Assembly: GCA_945643635.1 (NCBI GenBank)
Contig: CALZFC010000018.1
Coordinates: 4,887,001 to 4,951,000 of the forward strand
Direction: 5' to 3'
Length of the DNA: 64,000 nt
Origin: Allodiplogaster sudhausi
Taxonomy: Eukaryota > Nematoda > Chromadorea > Rhabditida > Diplogasteridae
Part shown: positions 54,577 to 64,000 of the stretch, in pieces
Layout: every line of letters begins with the position of its first letter
Numbering within the stretch: position 1 is the first letter of the stretch
The notes under the pieces: generated by a model
What the model saw: the letters and a program-made list of their open reading frames with translations, nothing else
Databases searched by the model: none
What the model was told of the DNA's origin: nothing
Made by a program: the position numbers and the translations under genes

Positions 54577-55743
54577 TTATCCCTTACATTTAGTTTCTAG
54601 AAGTAATTCGCGGAAAAAGAATGTGAACGAAAGGCCTACGGCGTAGACGGCGCCCTCGAAGCGCACGGCAACGCGTCCTTGTCGAGAAGACGCGACGCTG
54701 CAGTTCATTGTCATTGGGAATCTGACGTTGCCGGCCAGCTTGTTATCCTCCCTCTGCTTCGTCTTCGCTCTTTGCAAGATCGTCTGTTTGCCACTCTCAA
54801 CGATAAGTAGAAGTGATTGGATGACTGCGGCGTCTTGCTGATTGCGGCCGGCCTGAACAGCACAGCCGAAGACTTGGACCGGTTCAAAGTGCAACGTCGG
54901 CTGCTGCAGTGACCAGTCGCCGTGAATGGAGCGGAGGTGAGAGGAAAACGACTTGGCCATCCATTTTCCTTCAATCCATTCATAGCGAAACATTTGAGAG
55001 TCTACGTGATAAGTGCGCCGTCCGAGAATCTCGCGAATCCGTTCATTTCCGGAATGGAAGGGTGCGTTCCGGGGGACTTCGATTTCCATGACTTCTTCGC
55101 TCGATATGACGTCGCCACCATCGCGGCGAACACGGTAGCGTGTCAGCTTCGTATTACTCATCCTATAGAACCAGTTCTCGTAGACAAGAATAGTGTAATG
55201 ATCGGGATCGGTTGGTCGCTCGACAGTTAGCGAGACGTCCTGATATAAGCGCGTATGTCCAAGCGTTCCTTGCAAGACATCGTACGCGACGTCATTGTTA
55301 AAGAGCGGTGAATCGGAGACGATCCGCACGATCACAAAGTTGATAGAACCCACAGAAACGGGCACGAAGAGCTGCGTAGAGCTGGCGAAGCTCGCCGCTT
55401 GGAAGACGCTCTGCTTATCGCGAGAAAAAAGCGGTAGAACGCACGTTGCGTGTTGAGACAGTAGTGGCGATGACGTCAGAGGGGCTAACGGGGTGATGAA
55501 ATAGTAGCAGCCGAAAGCATCGCGATAGAACATTCTGAGAATGGGAAAGTCCGGGTTCATGTTGTCGTCCTCAGATAGATGACGTCTCGAGGCCATAGGG
55601 AAGTGTGCGCTGTGCTTGTTGATCTTCTGCGGGTGGCGCCAGAGAATCGCGTGCTCGGAGACGGCGAGAATCTTCGGCGCAAGGTTGACGTCGTCATCGT
55701 GAACTGGAAAGTTGCCGATCGGCATCAGAGCCCGAACTGCCAT
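54577..55743 (-). CDS. Intronless 388-residue protein of unknown function
   Basis: An uninterrupted 1.17-kb frame from ATG (55743) to TAG/TAA at 54577, with normal protein composition. It is the only long single-exon host-like gene in the window; every neighbour is split into short exons. No signal peptide. A C-terminal hydrophobic stretch (FEGAVYAVGLSFTFFFREL) is too interrupted to call a membrane helix. Sequence is rich in alternating beta-type segments (ATCVLPLFSRDKQSVFQAA, INFVIVRIVSDSPLF, YTILVYENWFYRM). I do not recognise a family. The lack of introns may mean a retrocopy or a young lineage-specific gene. A TATATAA-like motif lies about 550 bp upstream (near 56290). Confidence 0.7.
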   Translation of the reverse strand: MAVRALMPIGNFPVHDDDVNLAPKILAVSEHAILWRHPQKINKHSAHFPMASRRHLSEDDNMNPDFPILRMFYRDAFGCYYFITPLAPLTSSPLLSQHATCVLPLFSRDKQSVFQAASFASSTQLFVPVSVGSINFVIVRIVSDSPLFNNDVAYDVLQGTLGHTRLYQDVSLTVERPTDPDHYTILVYENWFYRMSNTKLTRYRVRRDGGDVISSEEVMEIEVPRNAPFHSGNERIREILGRRTYHVDSQMFRYEWIEGKWMAKSFSSHLRSIHGDWSLQQPTLHFEPVQVFGCAVQAGRNQQDAAVIQSLLLIVESGKQTILQRAKTKQREDNKLAGNVRFPMTMNCSVASSRQGRVAVRFEGAVYAVGLSFTFFFRELLLETKCKG

Positions 55744-57614
55744 GGCTGCAGTGGACGGCTAAAAGTGTTTAGATGCATTCCAATCTAATATACATATGTA
55801 AGTGCATATTTGTTGGGACCTTATAGAAATGTGGGCTCGTGGAGAGTTTGTGGGACAGGTTTTTATTTATTTATATAATATCAGGAATCGTAGCTACATT
55901 TGAACATAAATACTAAAATAATGTAAGTTTGAAGATTTATGAATGTTTGAAAGAGATTTGCTCTGGCAAGAGCGATGCGGAAAGAGAGATGCGAGAGATA
56001 TTCAAGTAAGGAATGAACAAGTCATTTAGGTTGCTCAATATCCAAAATGGGCAGCAATAGAAATGTTTAGGTTGCGATTCTTGAGAAAGCACAAGATGAA
56101 CAGCTAATAAGGTGCAAATAAAAGCATATCACGGGAAATTGACCGCTCGCGACGAGCATGTTGCGGAGGACGAGTCGGATTGAGAAGTTTATTGCGAGAT
56201 ATAAACGTCAACAGAAGGATGGGGAGAGGGAAGTAAAAAAACAACGAAATGAACGACCGACTACTTTCTGACTGCCAGGTCACTTATATAAATAACACTG
56301 GGAGGAAAGAGGAGAGACGAGTGACCTCAGCCGGACAAGGCAGAGCCAATGGTTATGATTCAAACGAGAGAGGCGGCTCTTCTGCTAACCACCAAACCGT
56401 ACACTGACTCACAGTGTGTCGAATATCAGACAACATGTAGATAATAGGCCATCTATACAACAGGAATAATGTTGGAAATGTAACATTAATAATATGTAGT
56501 AACAATACTTTCTTAGAGAAAAAACGAGAAGAGAGAACTTACCATTAGAGTAGAATAAGACTTAGAAAGAAGGCTACCGTCCCGCTACTCGATCAGCTTG
56601 CAGACAACGCCGGGTTCCTCGGCCTGCTCAAATTCTGATTAGGTCTTTTCGAGTGCTCATTTAGCTTCATGCCATTCGTTGCATGTCTTCCATTTCTTCA
56701 CGCAGGCATCATTGTAGCAAAGAAAGTTTCCATCCTTACTGACCACGACAGATTCGTGTTCTCTGTCTCGGTTGCCAAGTTTCAATCTTATATCGCGAGT
56801 AACTGACGACATATAACCTCGTCGTCTCTAAATCTCTCTGCCTTGTTTGGTAGAGCCACAACATGGCCTCGTCGGCCACGTTGTGGCTCTACCAAACAAG
56901 GCAGAGAGATTTTTGTGACTTCGGGACACTTGCAATCTAAGGTTCTAGCCCAAGCCGACCAAATATAAGATTATTTATTTTAAAACTTCACATGGACAAG
57001 TTGTAACATATTTGTTAGCTTATTTTAATGAAGTCATTTATGTGCTTTATTTGCGTCTTCATTCCTAGGGCGTGACTACAAGCATCTCGGCAAAAACGGG
57101 AGGGGCATTTAACCTTTTAATACAATTTCCATTTTTGAGTATTTATAAATCTTTCTTTTCGTCTATTTCATTTTGAGTCCAGACAAGAAAGTGGAAAAAG
57201 GAGCCGTTTCAGAAGTGTCCATCAAATATTCTAGATTTATTAAGAATTATTATAAAGTACAACCGGATGAGATTATTTATTATAGTTTTCTTGATCTCCC
57301 CTTCTGACTCCCTTCGAACATCCCCAATGAATAAGAGCAGTGGGTGAATACAAACTCGTTGCGATCGCATAAACTGTCATTGTCGTAAAATGATGAAAGA
57401 TCTGTGTATTCAAGTAGTAGAAGGCAAACATAAAGGTAATTCATCGACATTTCTTTTTATTCATTTAATAGACAGCATACATTTTCTTTGGAATAAATGT
57501 ACAAGCGGAGCGAATACAATGCTTTTGGATGAATAATAGAAGTAATTGTCACGACATTTGGTGAGAAGTTGAGTCAGTTTCGAGCAAAAAAATTCGAGAA
57601 ATAAGAATACGCTG
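55744..57614. other. Intergenic with a perfect hairpin
   Basis: No supported exon. Contains the 33-bp inverted repeat listed separately and otherwise unremarkable AT-rich sequence up to the retrotransposon boundary. Confidence 0.55.
56830..56912. repeat. Perfect 33-bp inverted repeat with 17-nt spacer
   Basis: The left arm 56830-56862 is the exact complement of 56880-56912; it includes CTGCCTTGTTTGG and TAGAGCCACAAC. The spacer holds TGGCC/GGCCA, which extends the stem. No T-run follows, and perfect complementarity implies recent origin or constraint. Confidence 0.95.
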
Positions 57615-57716
57615 TTATGGTGGCTCCTACAGTACGCTACGCTCCTTCCGTCGCCTACCATAATTCCCGTTTGGATTCCCACTCTCTCAGAGGCTCGCTC
57701 AACAACAAACGTAGAA
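57615..57716 (-). repeat. Terminal split repeat B2
   Basis: 102 bp matching B1 (59426-59527) with one mismatch, in the run CAACAACAA(A/C)CGTAG. It marks the 3' end of the element. Confidence 0.9.
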
Positions 57717-58225
57717 TTTACGCCTTTATTGCGTGTCCGTAACAATCGTGCTCACTAGCACCACTCGAATAACTGATGTCGACACAAAACACAGTATTCA
57801 CCAGATACATACATACATCTTACAAGGACTGCTTGCCAGAACCTCGCGCACCCCCGTGGGCCTAAGGCATGTTAAACGTCAAGAACACAAATGTGTACAC
57901 ATGGATATACGAATGCACAAAATATGTCCAAAAACCACTATACCGTAAACAAAGAAGCATGGCCCTTCAGACCGGCATATATTTACATCAATAGGAATAG
58001 GCATATGTATACATATATACATATATGCATGCCGCTACGAATGCATCACGAAGCGAACCGTAACATATATGGATAAACCCCGCACCACCTGCTTTGCGGC
58101 AACCAAGGAGATCGAATTCTGAAATCCTTGTACTTTACCTGTGGCTAAAACAAAACTAACCCTTTTCCCTGGGACTCTAGTATTCTGCGCAAGATAAAGG
58201 TAACAAAAAACCTCCTCCGTGACTC

Positions 58226-59240
58226 TTATAGCGGAAGGGCCCCTCCCTGGGCCGGCAACGAGTCTCTAATATATGGCTGCATGCCACCTACGGAGCGCCA
58301 CCTCCCGCGGATGCGTACCTGCTCTAGGGCCGCCCCTGACCCAATTGACACCGCCGCACCGCCCACTCTGAGCTGGTGTGGAGTGATCAGCGCAATGTTC
58401 GCATCTGCACACGCCCAGGCCAATTCCTTCCGTATTGTGGACGTCGTGAGCGGCCGACCCGTGCTCCTGCTCGCGAACATAAATGCTTCAGCCTGATTAG
58501 GAAGCCAACTCATATGCAACTCAAACAGCTTTCTACCACAAGAACCTGGCCCCGCCATAACCCTAGTGACTCTACCCTCTTTCAGCTGGTCGTTTTTCGC
58601 CTTACGGATCCGAATGGCGATGACATCGCCTTCCTCCGTGATGTCCTTCCTCTGCAGTGCGACCGCTTCCGACACCCGAAGGAGGGCAGCCATGGCCAGC
58701 GCAGCAAATATCCCGATGCGGATGTCTTCTTGCGGCGCGTTCTTCCTGAGCGCCCACGCGATCAGCTTGTCAACTTCCGCCCTCTCCGCCGCTGAATGAT
58801 GACGCACCGCCTGCTGCCTCTGCGCCGCTGCCCGTGCCTAAGCAACCTCATTTTTTCTCCGCTATGCCACCCATCACCCCTCCAACCATGGAAACCACCG
58901 TTCCTTCCTTCTCGGGATCCATCGCCTGCCCGGTGGCCGACTTGAATGCCGCCACTGCGGTAGTCAGTGTCGCTGCCGAAGCGCCGTCCGCATACTTGCG
59001 CGCTACATACGCGCACAAAGCCAGCGGGCGGTTTGGGTTTAGGCCAATGCTGCGGCTGAACTTGATCCGGGCTCGCTCACTCTGCTCGTACATCTCTCGC
59101 GTACTGGCTGCCAGGGATCTTTCCGCCGCGTGCCAAATTGCTCCTTGTAGGTCGGAAGGAAGCTCGTTGATGCCCTCCGATAGAAACCTCTTCCTCGGGC
59201 CTGTCATAAATACCGTACTCTTAGGCAGGGAACCATACAA
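58226..59240 (-). CDS. Tyrosine recombinase of the retrotransposon (two frames, possible 40-nt intron)
   Basis: Integrase-like tyrosine recombinase that would integrate the circular cDNA. The N-terminal core-binding part (59240-58878, first ATG near 59207) includes STREMYEQSERARIKFSRS. The catalytic part (58837-58226) shows the R-H-R-Y set: Arg in AALLRVSEAVAL, His-x-x-Arg in TPHQLRVGGAAVS, and the nucleophile Tyr in RSVGGMQPYIRD, with Trp (GRW) at the second His position. The two parts lie in different frames: read through, the first ends GGIAEKK then TGA. A GT...TTGCTTAG segment of 40 nt (58877-58838) would join them in phase 0, so it may be a tiny intron; otherwise it is a frame lesion. 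Confidence 0.82.
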
Positions 59241-59280
59241 ACCGCTTCGCGCTACTGCCCTCGGGCCGGGATTGGGTGGG

Positions 59281-59527
59281 CACCAAACCGTCTCTCACGG
59301 ACACACTGGCGTAGAATGACGCAATCCCCTCTCTCTCCCCCTTTTCTCCTCCCCGTGACCCCGTGACCCTAACCGCAACGCGACCGCGCTCGCCTCTGAG
59401 AGAGAGCGTACCTCCAAACGCCCAATTATGGTGGCTCCTACAGTACGCTACGCTCCTTCCGTCGCCTACCATAATTCCCGTTTGGATTCCCACTCTCTCA
59501 GAGGCTCGCTCAACAACAACCGTAGAA
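59281..59527 (-). repeat. Internal split repeat B1-A2
   Basis: Composite of B1 (59527-59426) and A2 (59427-59281), meeting at CATAATTGGG on the minus strand. The junction reproduces the head-to-tail circle junction expected from the two ends. It lies between the RT/RNase H and recombinase frames. Confidence 0.9.
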
Positions 59528-59560
59528 CCTGGGTAAAGGCGGTTATTCTCGAAAGCTGAA

Positions 59561-61882
59561 TTAGCACCGACTAAAGTCACAGAATAAGAAAACGAATTCC
59601 GTCCTAGCCAACGGCGCACCGAAACCCTCTACAAACGAGCTTGGAATAAAGATATCCGCCCCCTTACCAAACAGAAGAGCATCCCTTACAAATGGCGCCC
59701 ACCCGCTAGCACTGCAAAGTCTCGGGAACCAGCTTGCAGAACTCCAAAGGGGAACACCCAAGATACATTTTACCTTGAAATGCCTGGCAAAAGCTAGGGT
59801 TTTGGACACCAGGGACGGAGGTGGCACCAACCAGAGAAGAGTCTTGGCGGCCCACACATCTTGGTGGACGAAGGCATCCGCTCCGGCTGTCCCCGGGCAC
59901 CACCTTCTGGAACAGAAACGCTCACATTTCGCAATCCTGTCATCCGCAAACAAGTCCCAAAGAGGCTCTCCCCAATTCCTGGAACAAATCTCAAAAATTC
60001 TCGTTTGGATGCCCCAGTCATCAAAGTCAACATCTCTGCTAGCCTCGTCTGCTTCCCAATTGCAGTCCCTTGCCAGCCAAATGAAACCCCTATGAGAGTT
60101 AAGTTTTCGCAATACACTATCCACCTTGAGCGCCACATTGTGTAAATGCGGTTTAAGACTTCCTCTCTTCAAAATTCTTACCGCTGACTGGCTGTCTGAA
60201 AAAACTGTGACTGCTCTACCCTTGACTTCTGTGGAAAAACTAAGAACTGCAAACAGGACCGCCAATAATTCCCGTAAAGTGCTAGATTCTGAACGCTCCA
60301 TGTCATTCAAATTCCTGGAAGCCGCTTTGGAGGTGCCAGCACATCTAAACACCGCCCCTACCGCAACCTCCGATGCATCACATTCCAAAGCACATTCACT
60401 ATGGAAAAGATTCATAGCCGTTTCCCTAAACGGGCCCCGGGAAAACCTTCTTAACCAGAATGATACTTCTTTGCTCTCACCTGTCGACAACGCCAGCCCC
60501 CTGCTCCGCGGCACTCCCGCTCTTACTTGACTCGCCACTGTCGTTGCCAGGCATCTCGACTGCATCACTGCTTCGTCCCCTAAGACGATATGGCACGAAT
60601 TGATTGTTCCGAGCAATCGCTCTCTGTCATAAACTGAGGGGAGGCTCATCAGCCTTACTGGGACTTGCACTCCTGCCCACCTACTCTGTCTGATACTCAC
60701 TTCTTCCATCCCACCCCGCCGCTGCGTCCGATGTTTATTCTCAGTAACAAGGGCGGGCCCGTGCCCCCCTGGTGGCTGACCACCGTCCATCGCGTCCGCT
60801 GACAAAGGTGGCTGGCCACCTGGTGGCTGACCACCTTCTTCCGTCCCCCTCTCTCGCCTCCTCTGATACCTTGCCAAACGATCCCGAGACTGCCCTTTCT
60901 CTCTCCCACTCTCTCTCAACTTTCGTACCCTCTCTAAAGCCTTCTCACACCTCTCCCGGGAAATGAACACTCTACCCTGTCCCAGGTCCAACTCAAAACC
61001 CAGCCATCTCCCAACGGGTGCCGGAGTCCAAAATGTCTTCTTCGCTGAAACATAGACCCCAGCCCTGGCCAGGTCACCCCTTACCGTCTCCACGGAAGCC
61101 TCACACTCCTCTCGTGTTCTGCCGAGAATAATGCCATCATCGAGATATAGGCAGCACACAATCCCCTTCGCCCTCCATGAACGGACTAAACAACGAAACA
61201 CTTTTGTGAAAACAAACGGGGCGGGGCTGAGGCCAAACGGAAAAGCTGCAAACACAAACCACTGCATCTCCCCTTCACTGTCATCTATGCCGAAGCCCAA
61301 GAACTGTCTATCCTCCTCCCAAACGGCCAAATGATGGTAGCCTGTTTCGAAATCAAACGTGGCCATAAACTCCATACCCTCTAATTCATGCCAAATAGTG
61401 GAAAGATCCTCGTACTTAAAATTGGTCTTATGCAAGTACTTGTTAAGGTCGCTAAGGTCATGAATAAGGCGTTGCTTAGTACCTGACGTGACCACCGCCA
61501 ATGGGGACACCACTGCTGGCCTCTTCGTAACTCGCTTTACCGCTCCCGTTGACAGCCACTTGCCGACCTCTTTCTTCACAAACGCAATTTCTCTCCTCGC
61601 TGACTGCCTATTGCCTGAATACGGCACGTTAATGTCCTCCCTTCTGACACAGAAATTCAACCTGTAACCGTACTTGATAACATTAATAGCAAAACCACTC
61701 GCTCCAATACTCTCCCAAAAAGCAACCTTCTCTCTCATACTCTCAAAAGCCACTTTCCTCTCCAAACCTGTTTCCTCCCCGATTGGCAGGGCAGTCCGCT
61801 CTGATATGGCCATACTGGTTGCAGCCATAGCATAGAGGGCCCTCCCTGAACCGCCTGCCACCGTAGTCGGGCCTGCCACCAT
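59561..61882 (-). CDS. Reverse transcriptase-RNase H polyprotein of the retrotransposon
   Basis: 773-residue uninterrupted frame. Reverse transcriptase at about residues 90-310: LIHDLSDLNKYL, ATFDFETGYHHL (first catalytic Asp), FPFGLSPAPFVFTKVF, and the catalytic box CLYLDDGIIL at 244-253. A hydrophilic linker at about 320-400 has three GGQPPGG-type repeats. RNase H at about 495-620 shows its acidic set: ECDASEVAVGAVF, LRELLAVLFAVL, VTVFSDSQSAVRIL and NWEADEASRDVD. The C-terminal tail has the DIRS-type ADDRIAKCERFCSRR and GADAFVHQDVW motifs. No protease, DDE integrase or methyltransferase domain was seen. The frame opens without a stop upstream of the ATG, so it may be made by frameshifting from gag. 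Confidence 0.92.
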   Translation of the reverse strand: MVAGPTTVAGGSGRALYAMAATSMAISERTALPIGEETGLERKVAFESMREKVAFWESIGASGFAINVIKYGYRLNFCVRREDINVPYSGNRQSARREIAFVKKEVGKWLSTGAVKRVTKRPAVVSPLAVVTSGTKQRLIHDLSDLNKYLHKTNFKYEDLSTIWHELEGMEFMATFDFETGYHHLAVWEEDRQFLGFGIDDSEGEMQWFVFAAFPFGLSPAPFVFTKVFRCLVRSWRAKGIVCCLYLDDGIILGRTREECEASVETVRGDLARAGVYVSAKKTFWTPAPVGRWLGFELDLGQGRVFISRERCEKALERVRKLRESGREKGQSRDRLARYQRRRERGTEEGGQPPGGQPPLSADAMDGGQPPGGHGPALVTENKHRTQRRGGMEEVSIRQSRWAGVQVPVRLMSLPSVYDRERLLGTINSCHIVLGDEAVMQSRCLATTVASQVRAGVPRSRGLALSTGESKEVSFWLRRFSRGPFRETAMNLFHSECALECDASEVAVGAVFRCAGTSKAASRNLNDMERSESSTLRELLAVLFAVLSFSTEVKGRAVTVFSDSQSAVRILKRGSLKPHLHNVALKVDSVLRKLNSHRGFIWLARDCNWEADEASRDVDFDDWGIQTRIFEICSRNWGEPLWDLFADDRIAKCERFCSRRWCPGTAGADAFVHQDVWAAKTLLWLVPPPSLVSKTLAFARHFKVKCILGVPLWSSASWFPRLCSASGWAPFVRDALLFGKGADIFIPSSFVEGFGAPLARTEFVFLFCDFSRC

Positions 61883-62486
61883 ACTCCGGCCTGCGCTGAA
61901 CGAAATGGGGGGCAGCTTGGCCCGCAGCTGCCCCCCTCCTGCCGAAAGGGCTGCGAAGGGTACGGGGCGAAGCGAGAACGAGGGGGAGGGGGGCGTGAGG
62001 AAGAAGCCGCCATGGCCATCTGTGCTGCTGACGAGGGGCCGGCCGAAGAAGACCCCACCATCTCGAACGCCTTCATCTGGTCATGCATTCTGAACACTGC
62101 TGGGTTCTTGTCAGACGCGACCAGGAGGGCATTGCGGCCTTTCAAGTCATCCATGATCGAGTACCAGGCATCCCTGTCGCCTTCCCCCACCAGCTCCATC
62201 TTGTTCATAATGCCGATGTTAAAATCGAGCTGGGCCTGCTGCGACAGGCCAGACACTCGAGGCGAAACATGGACTGGCGGGCGAGAAGACGACTGAGCGC
62301 CTTGAACATCTTCTGGAGCTGCTTGAGCTGCTTGTCGGAGAAGGCAGCCTCCTGATGGGGGGGCTCGGGGGAATGTGAACGGGAACGCTCTTGACGCCGA
62401 TCCTCCTCCGGATGGTCACCGTCACCCGCTTCTGCCATGATGAAACTCCACTGCGCTAGAGACACCAAACCGTCTCTCACGGACAC
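61780..62486 (-). pseudogene. Gag-like region with frame breaks and a CCHC zinc knuckle
   Basis: Coding character moves through three frames. Frame 1 (from ATG near 62438) starts MAEAGDGDHPEEDRRQ and includes a helix (DKQLKQLQKMFKAL). Near 62265 it passes to frame 2 (SGLSQQAQLDFNIGIMNKME, GDRDAWYSIMDDLKGRN, then a Pro/Ser-rich stretch). At a run of six G near 61930 it passes to frame 3, which has RRPEYGGRPDYGGRRF and the zinc knuckle CYGCNQYGHIRADC (CX2CX4HX4C). The RT frame overlaps the end. The breaks may be real decay or consensus errors in G-runs. Confidence 0.75.
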
Positions 62487-62609
62487 ACTGGCGTAGAATG
62501 ACGCAATCCCCTCTCTCTCCCCCTTTTCTCCTCCCCGTGACCCCGTGACCCTAACCGCAACGCGACCGCGCTCGCCTCTGAGAGAGAGCGTACCTCCAAA
62601 CGCCCAATT
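62463..62609 (-). repeat. Terminal split repeat A1
   Basis: 147 bp, identical by eye to A2 (59281-59427), ending AATTGGGCG at the outer boundary on the minus strand. It marks the 5' end of the element. Confidence 0.9.
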
Positions 62610-64000
62610 TTGTGGAAAGGTGTGTAAGTCTCTCTTCTAATATTGGAAAAACAAAAATTAACTTACTTATTTTTTTCTTATAAATCAAATACAATGGGAT
62701 TGTACTTGAAATTGCAAGATCTGCTAAAAAAAAAGGTCATATATGAGTACCACTTAGTGATCTACAAGTAGTTGTTGCATTAAATATACATCTTTTGATG
62801 TACAAAAGGGTTTATGAATATAATGAAATGATAATATTTCTTGACCTTTGATCGCCTTCGTCTTCTATAGGAGTTTGGTGTGTCTCTACTTAAACTTTGA
62901 GACCGGAATTCATAGTGATTCTTCTGAGGGGTGTCGTGTAACACTTCGAATGGCTTATTTTCGTTCGCGCATTTGTCCCAAGAAAACATTCTTTCTGCTC
63001 CCCCGGGAGCAGGGAAAACAAGGTTTCTCATTAGCAACAAATAGATATAGCTATTCCTTCGCACTTCTTTCCTCTTCCTCTCGTCTTCCATCGTCTCTCC
63101 CATTTTCTGATTCGAAAAGAAACATGGCAATGCGCACAGAGAAGAAATTAAGCTACAGGCTTCTGAAAAATCGACGGCAGAGGCTATTCCAAGCTCTTGC
63201 TGAATCTCAAACTAAAAAAAACACATTATTTTGTAATTTCCCACCTATACTGTGAATTTTACAAAATGAGTGGCACTATGAACAGATGTGTACCATAAAT
63301 GAACAATAGTCTTTCCGAGTACACTTCTTGCAATCTCCAGCGCGCGAGACGTCTGGCAGGAGATGGTAAAGATGAATTCCAAGAGGGCGTGATAATGGAG
63401 AAGAAGCTCAAGAGGCAACCAGTCACCGGCCATGACACAGTAGTAAATGATGGCAGAGCATCCCTTTATCATTTACTCAAGAAAGTTCTCTGACATTATA
63501 TTAATGGTGGTAATGAAAATTATTCTAAGGACTAATTTAGTTAAGTTAACATGCAAATTCGAGTTCCAAGTTCAGTCCCTTCTTTCGCTCATCGGCAATC
63601 CTGTTTACTGACTAATCTATTGTCACTCTCTCTTTATCAAAATTAGCAGGAACTCGATGTAAAACATGTCTGCAAATAAAGTTGCGTTAACCTTCGGCTC
63701 ATTCGCTCTTTATGAAATATCCGGGGTCATATCGCAGATTGAAGCTTGAATTTTTGATCACCCATTTTCAGCAGGCATTTCATCAAAAAAGGTACCCCTA
63801 TTCTAACAACTACAAGAAAAATGCTATTTCAGTTCTATAATTTATTGATGAAAAAGTAAAATCCTTGGCCCTGTCCCCTGGAACTGCCATTAAGAAGACA
63901 CTTCAAGGAAAGCAAATAATACAGACTCAAAATTTAAAATTTAATATGTACTACATATATATGCATACATTGCGAAGTATATAAAAAATAATTGCAACCC
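62610..64000. other. Right flank of the retrotransposon; no secure gene
   Basis: Open frames exist on both strands (62848-63255 plus, 63245-63472 minus; the latter reads DWLPLELLLHYHALLEF), but none has convincing paired splice sites or a domain. One may belong to a gene extending past the window. Nothing else recognisable. Confidence 0.4.

Larger units (their letters stand above)
57615..62609 (-). mobile_element. PAT/DIRS-type tyrosine-recombinase retrotransposon with split direct repeats
   Basis: About 5.0 kb, read on the minus strand in the order A1 (62609-62463), gag-like region, RT/RNase H, B1A2 (59527-59281), tyrosine recombinase, B2 (57716-57615). A1 and A2 (147 bp) look identical by eye; B1 and B2 (about 102 bp) differ at one position. 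Split direct repeats and a tyrosine recombinase in place of a DDE integrase define the PAT/Ngaro side of the DIRS order; PAT elements are known from nematodes. The flanks show no target-site duplication, as expected for recombinase integration. Near-identical repeats suggest recent insertion, while gag carries frame breaks. Confidence 0.9.

Noticed and set aside
58834..59319. Plus-strand frame over the recombinase
   Set aside because: Shadow of the GC-rich minus-strand recombinase, which has the catalytic motifs.
62848..63255. 135-residue plus-strand frame
   Set aside because: The opposite strand is also open over much of it; no family resemblance or clear splice sites.

Overview
The window looks like nematode genomic DNA. 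Three kinds of gene support this: intron-rich seven-transmembrane chemoreceptor-like genes, three copies of a small secreted transthyretin-like (TTL) protein, and a PAT/DIRS-type tyrosine-recombinase retrotransposon. Short exons with worm-style splice acceptors (TTTTCAG, TTTCCAG and variants) agree. I cannot name the species. GA/CT dinucleotide arrays are everywhere and create most of the long open frames; I do not annotate those frames as genes.

Layout. 0.3-2.3 kb (-): a GDSL lipase-like gene, 3' end unresolved. 4.1-7.2, 13.8-16.4 and 24.2-31.4 kb (+): three related chemoreceptor-like GPCR genes, separated by about 6.6 and 7.8 kb of microsatellite-rich DNA. Intron 5 of the third is about 3.9 kb and holds a TTL gene on the opposite strand, whose own intron 2 holds a foldback repeat. 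32.7-33.5 kb (-): a second TTL gene, full length but without a normal donor at intron 2. 36.1-37.5 kb (-): an F-box gene. 37.7-43.0 kb (-): a long alpha-helical, HEAT-like multi-exon gene or tandem pair containing two related modules. 44.0-47.5 kb: a duplicated block; one copy carries a TTL pseudogene (in-frame stop plus 1-nt deletion) and the other lacks exactly that gene. 48.7-52.7 kb (+): a 14-exon gene for an uncharacterised protein of about 469 residues. 54.6-55.7 kb (-): an intronless 388-residue ORF of unknown function. 57.6-62.6 kb (-): a nearly complete tyrosine-recombinase retrotransposon of about 5.0 kb with split direct repeats, long RT/RNase H and recombinase frames, and a frame-disrupted gag.

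Exon joins were worked out by hand from splice motifs, reading-phase agreement and comparison between paralogs inside the window. Joins stated with exact coordinates agree in phase across the gene unless noted. Functions beyond family level are inference. The genes do not form an evident pathway; the clearest organising theme is local duplication (GPCRs, TTLs, HEAT-like modules, partial exon copies) together with insertion of mobile or repetitive DNA into introns.
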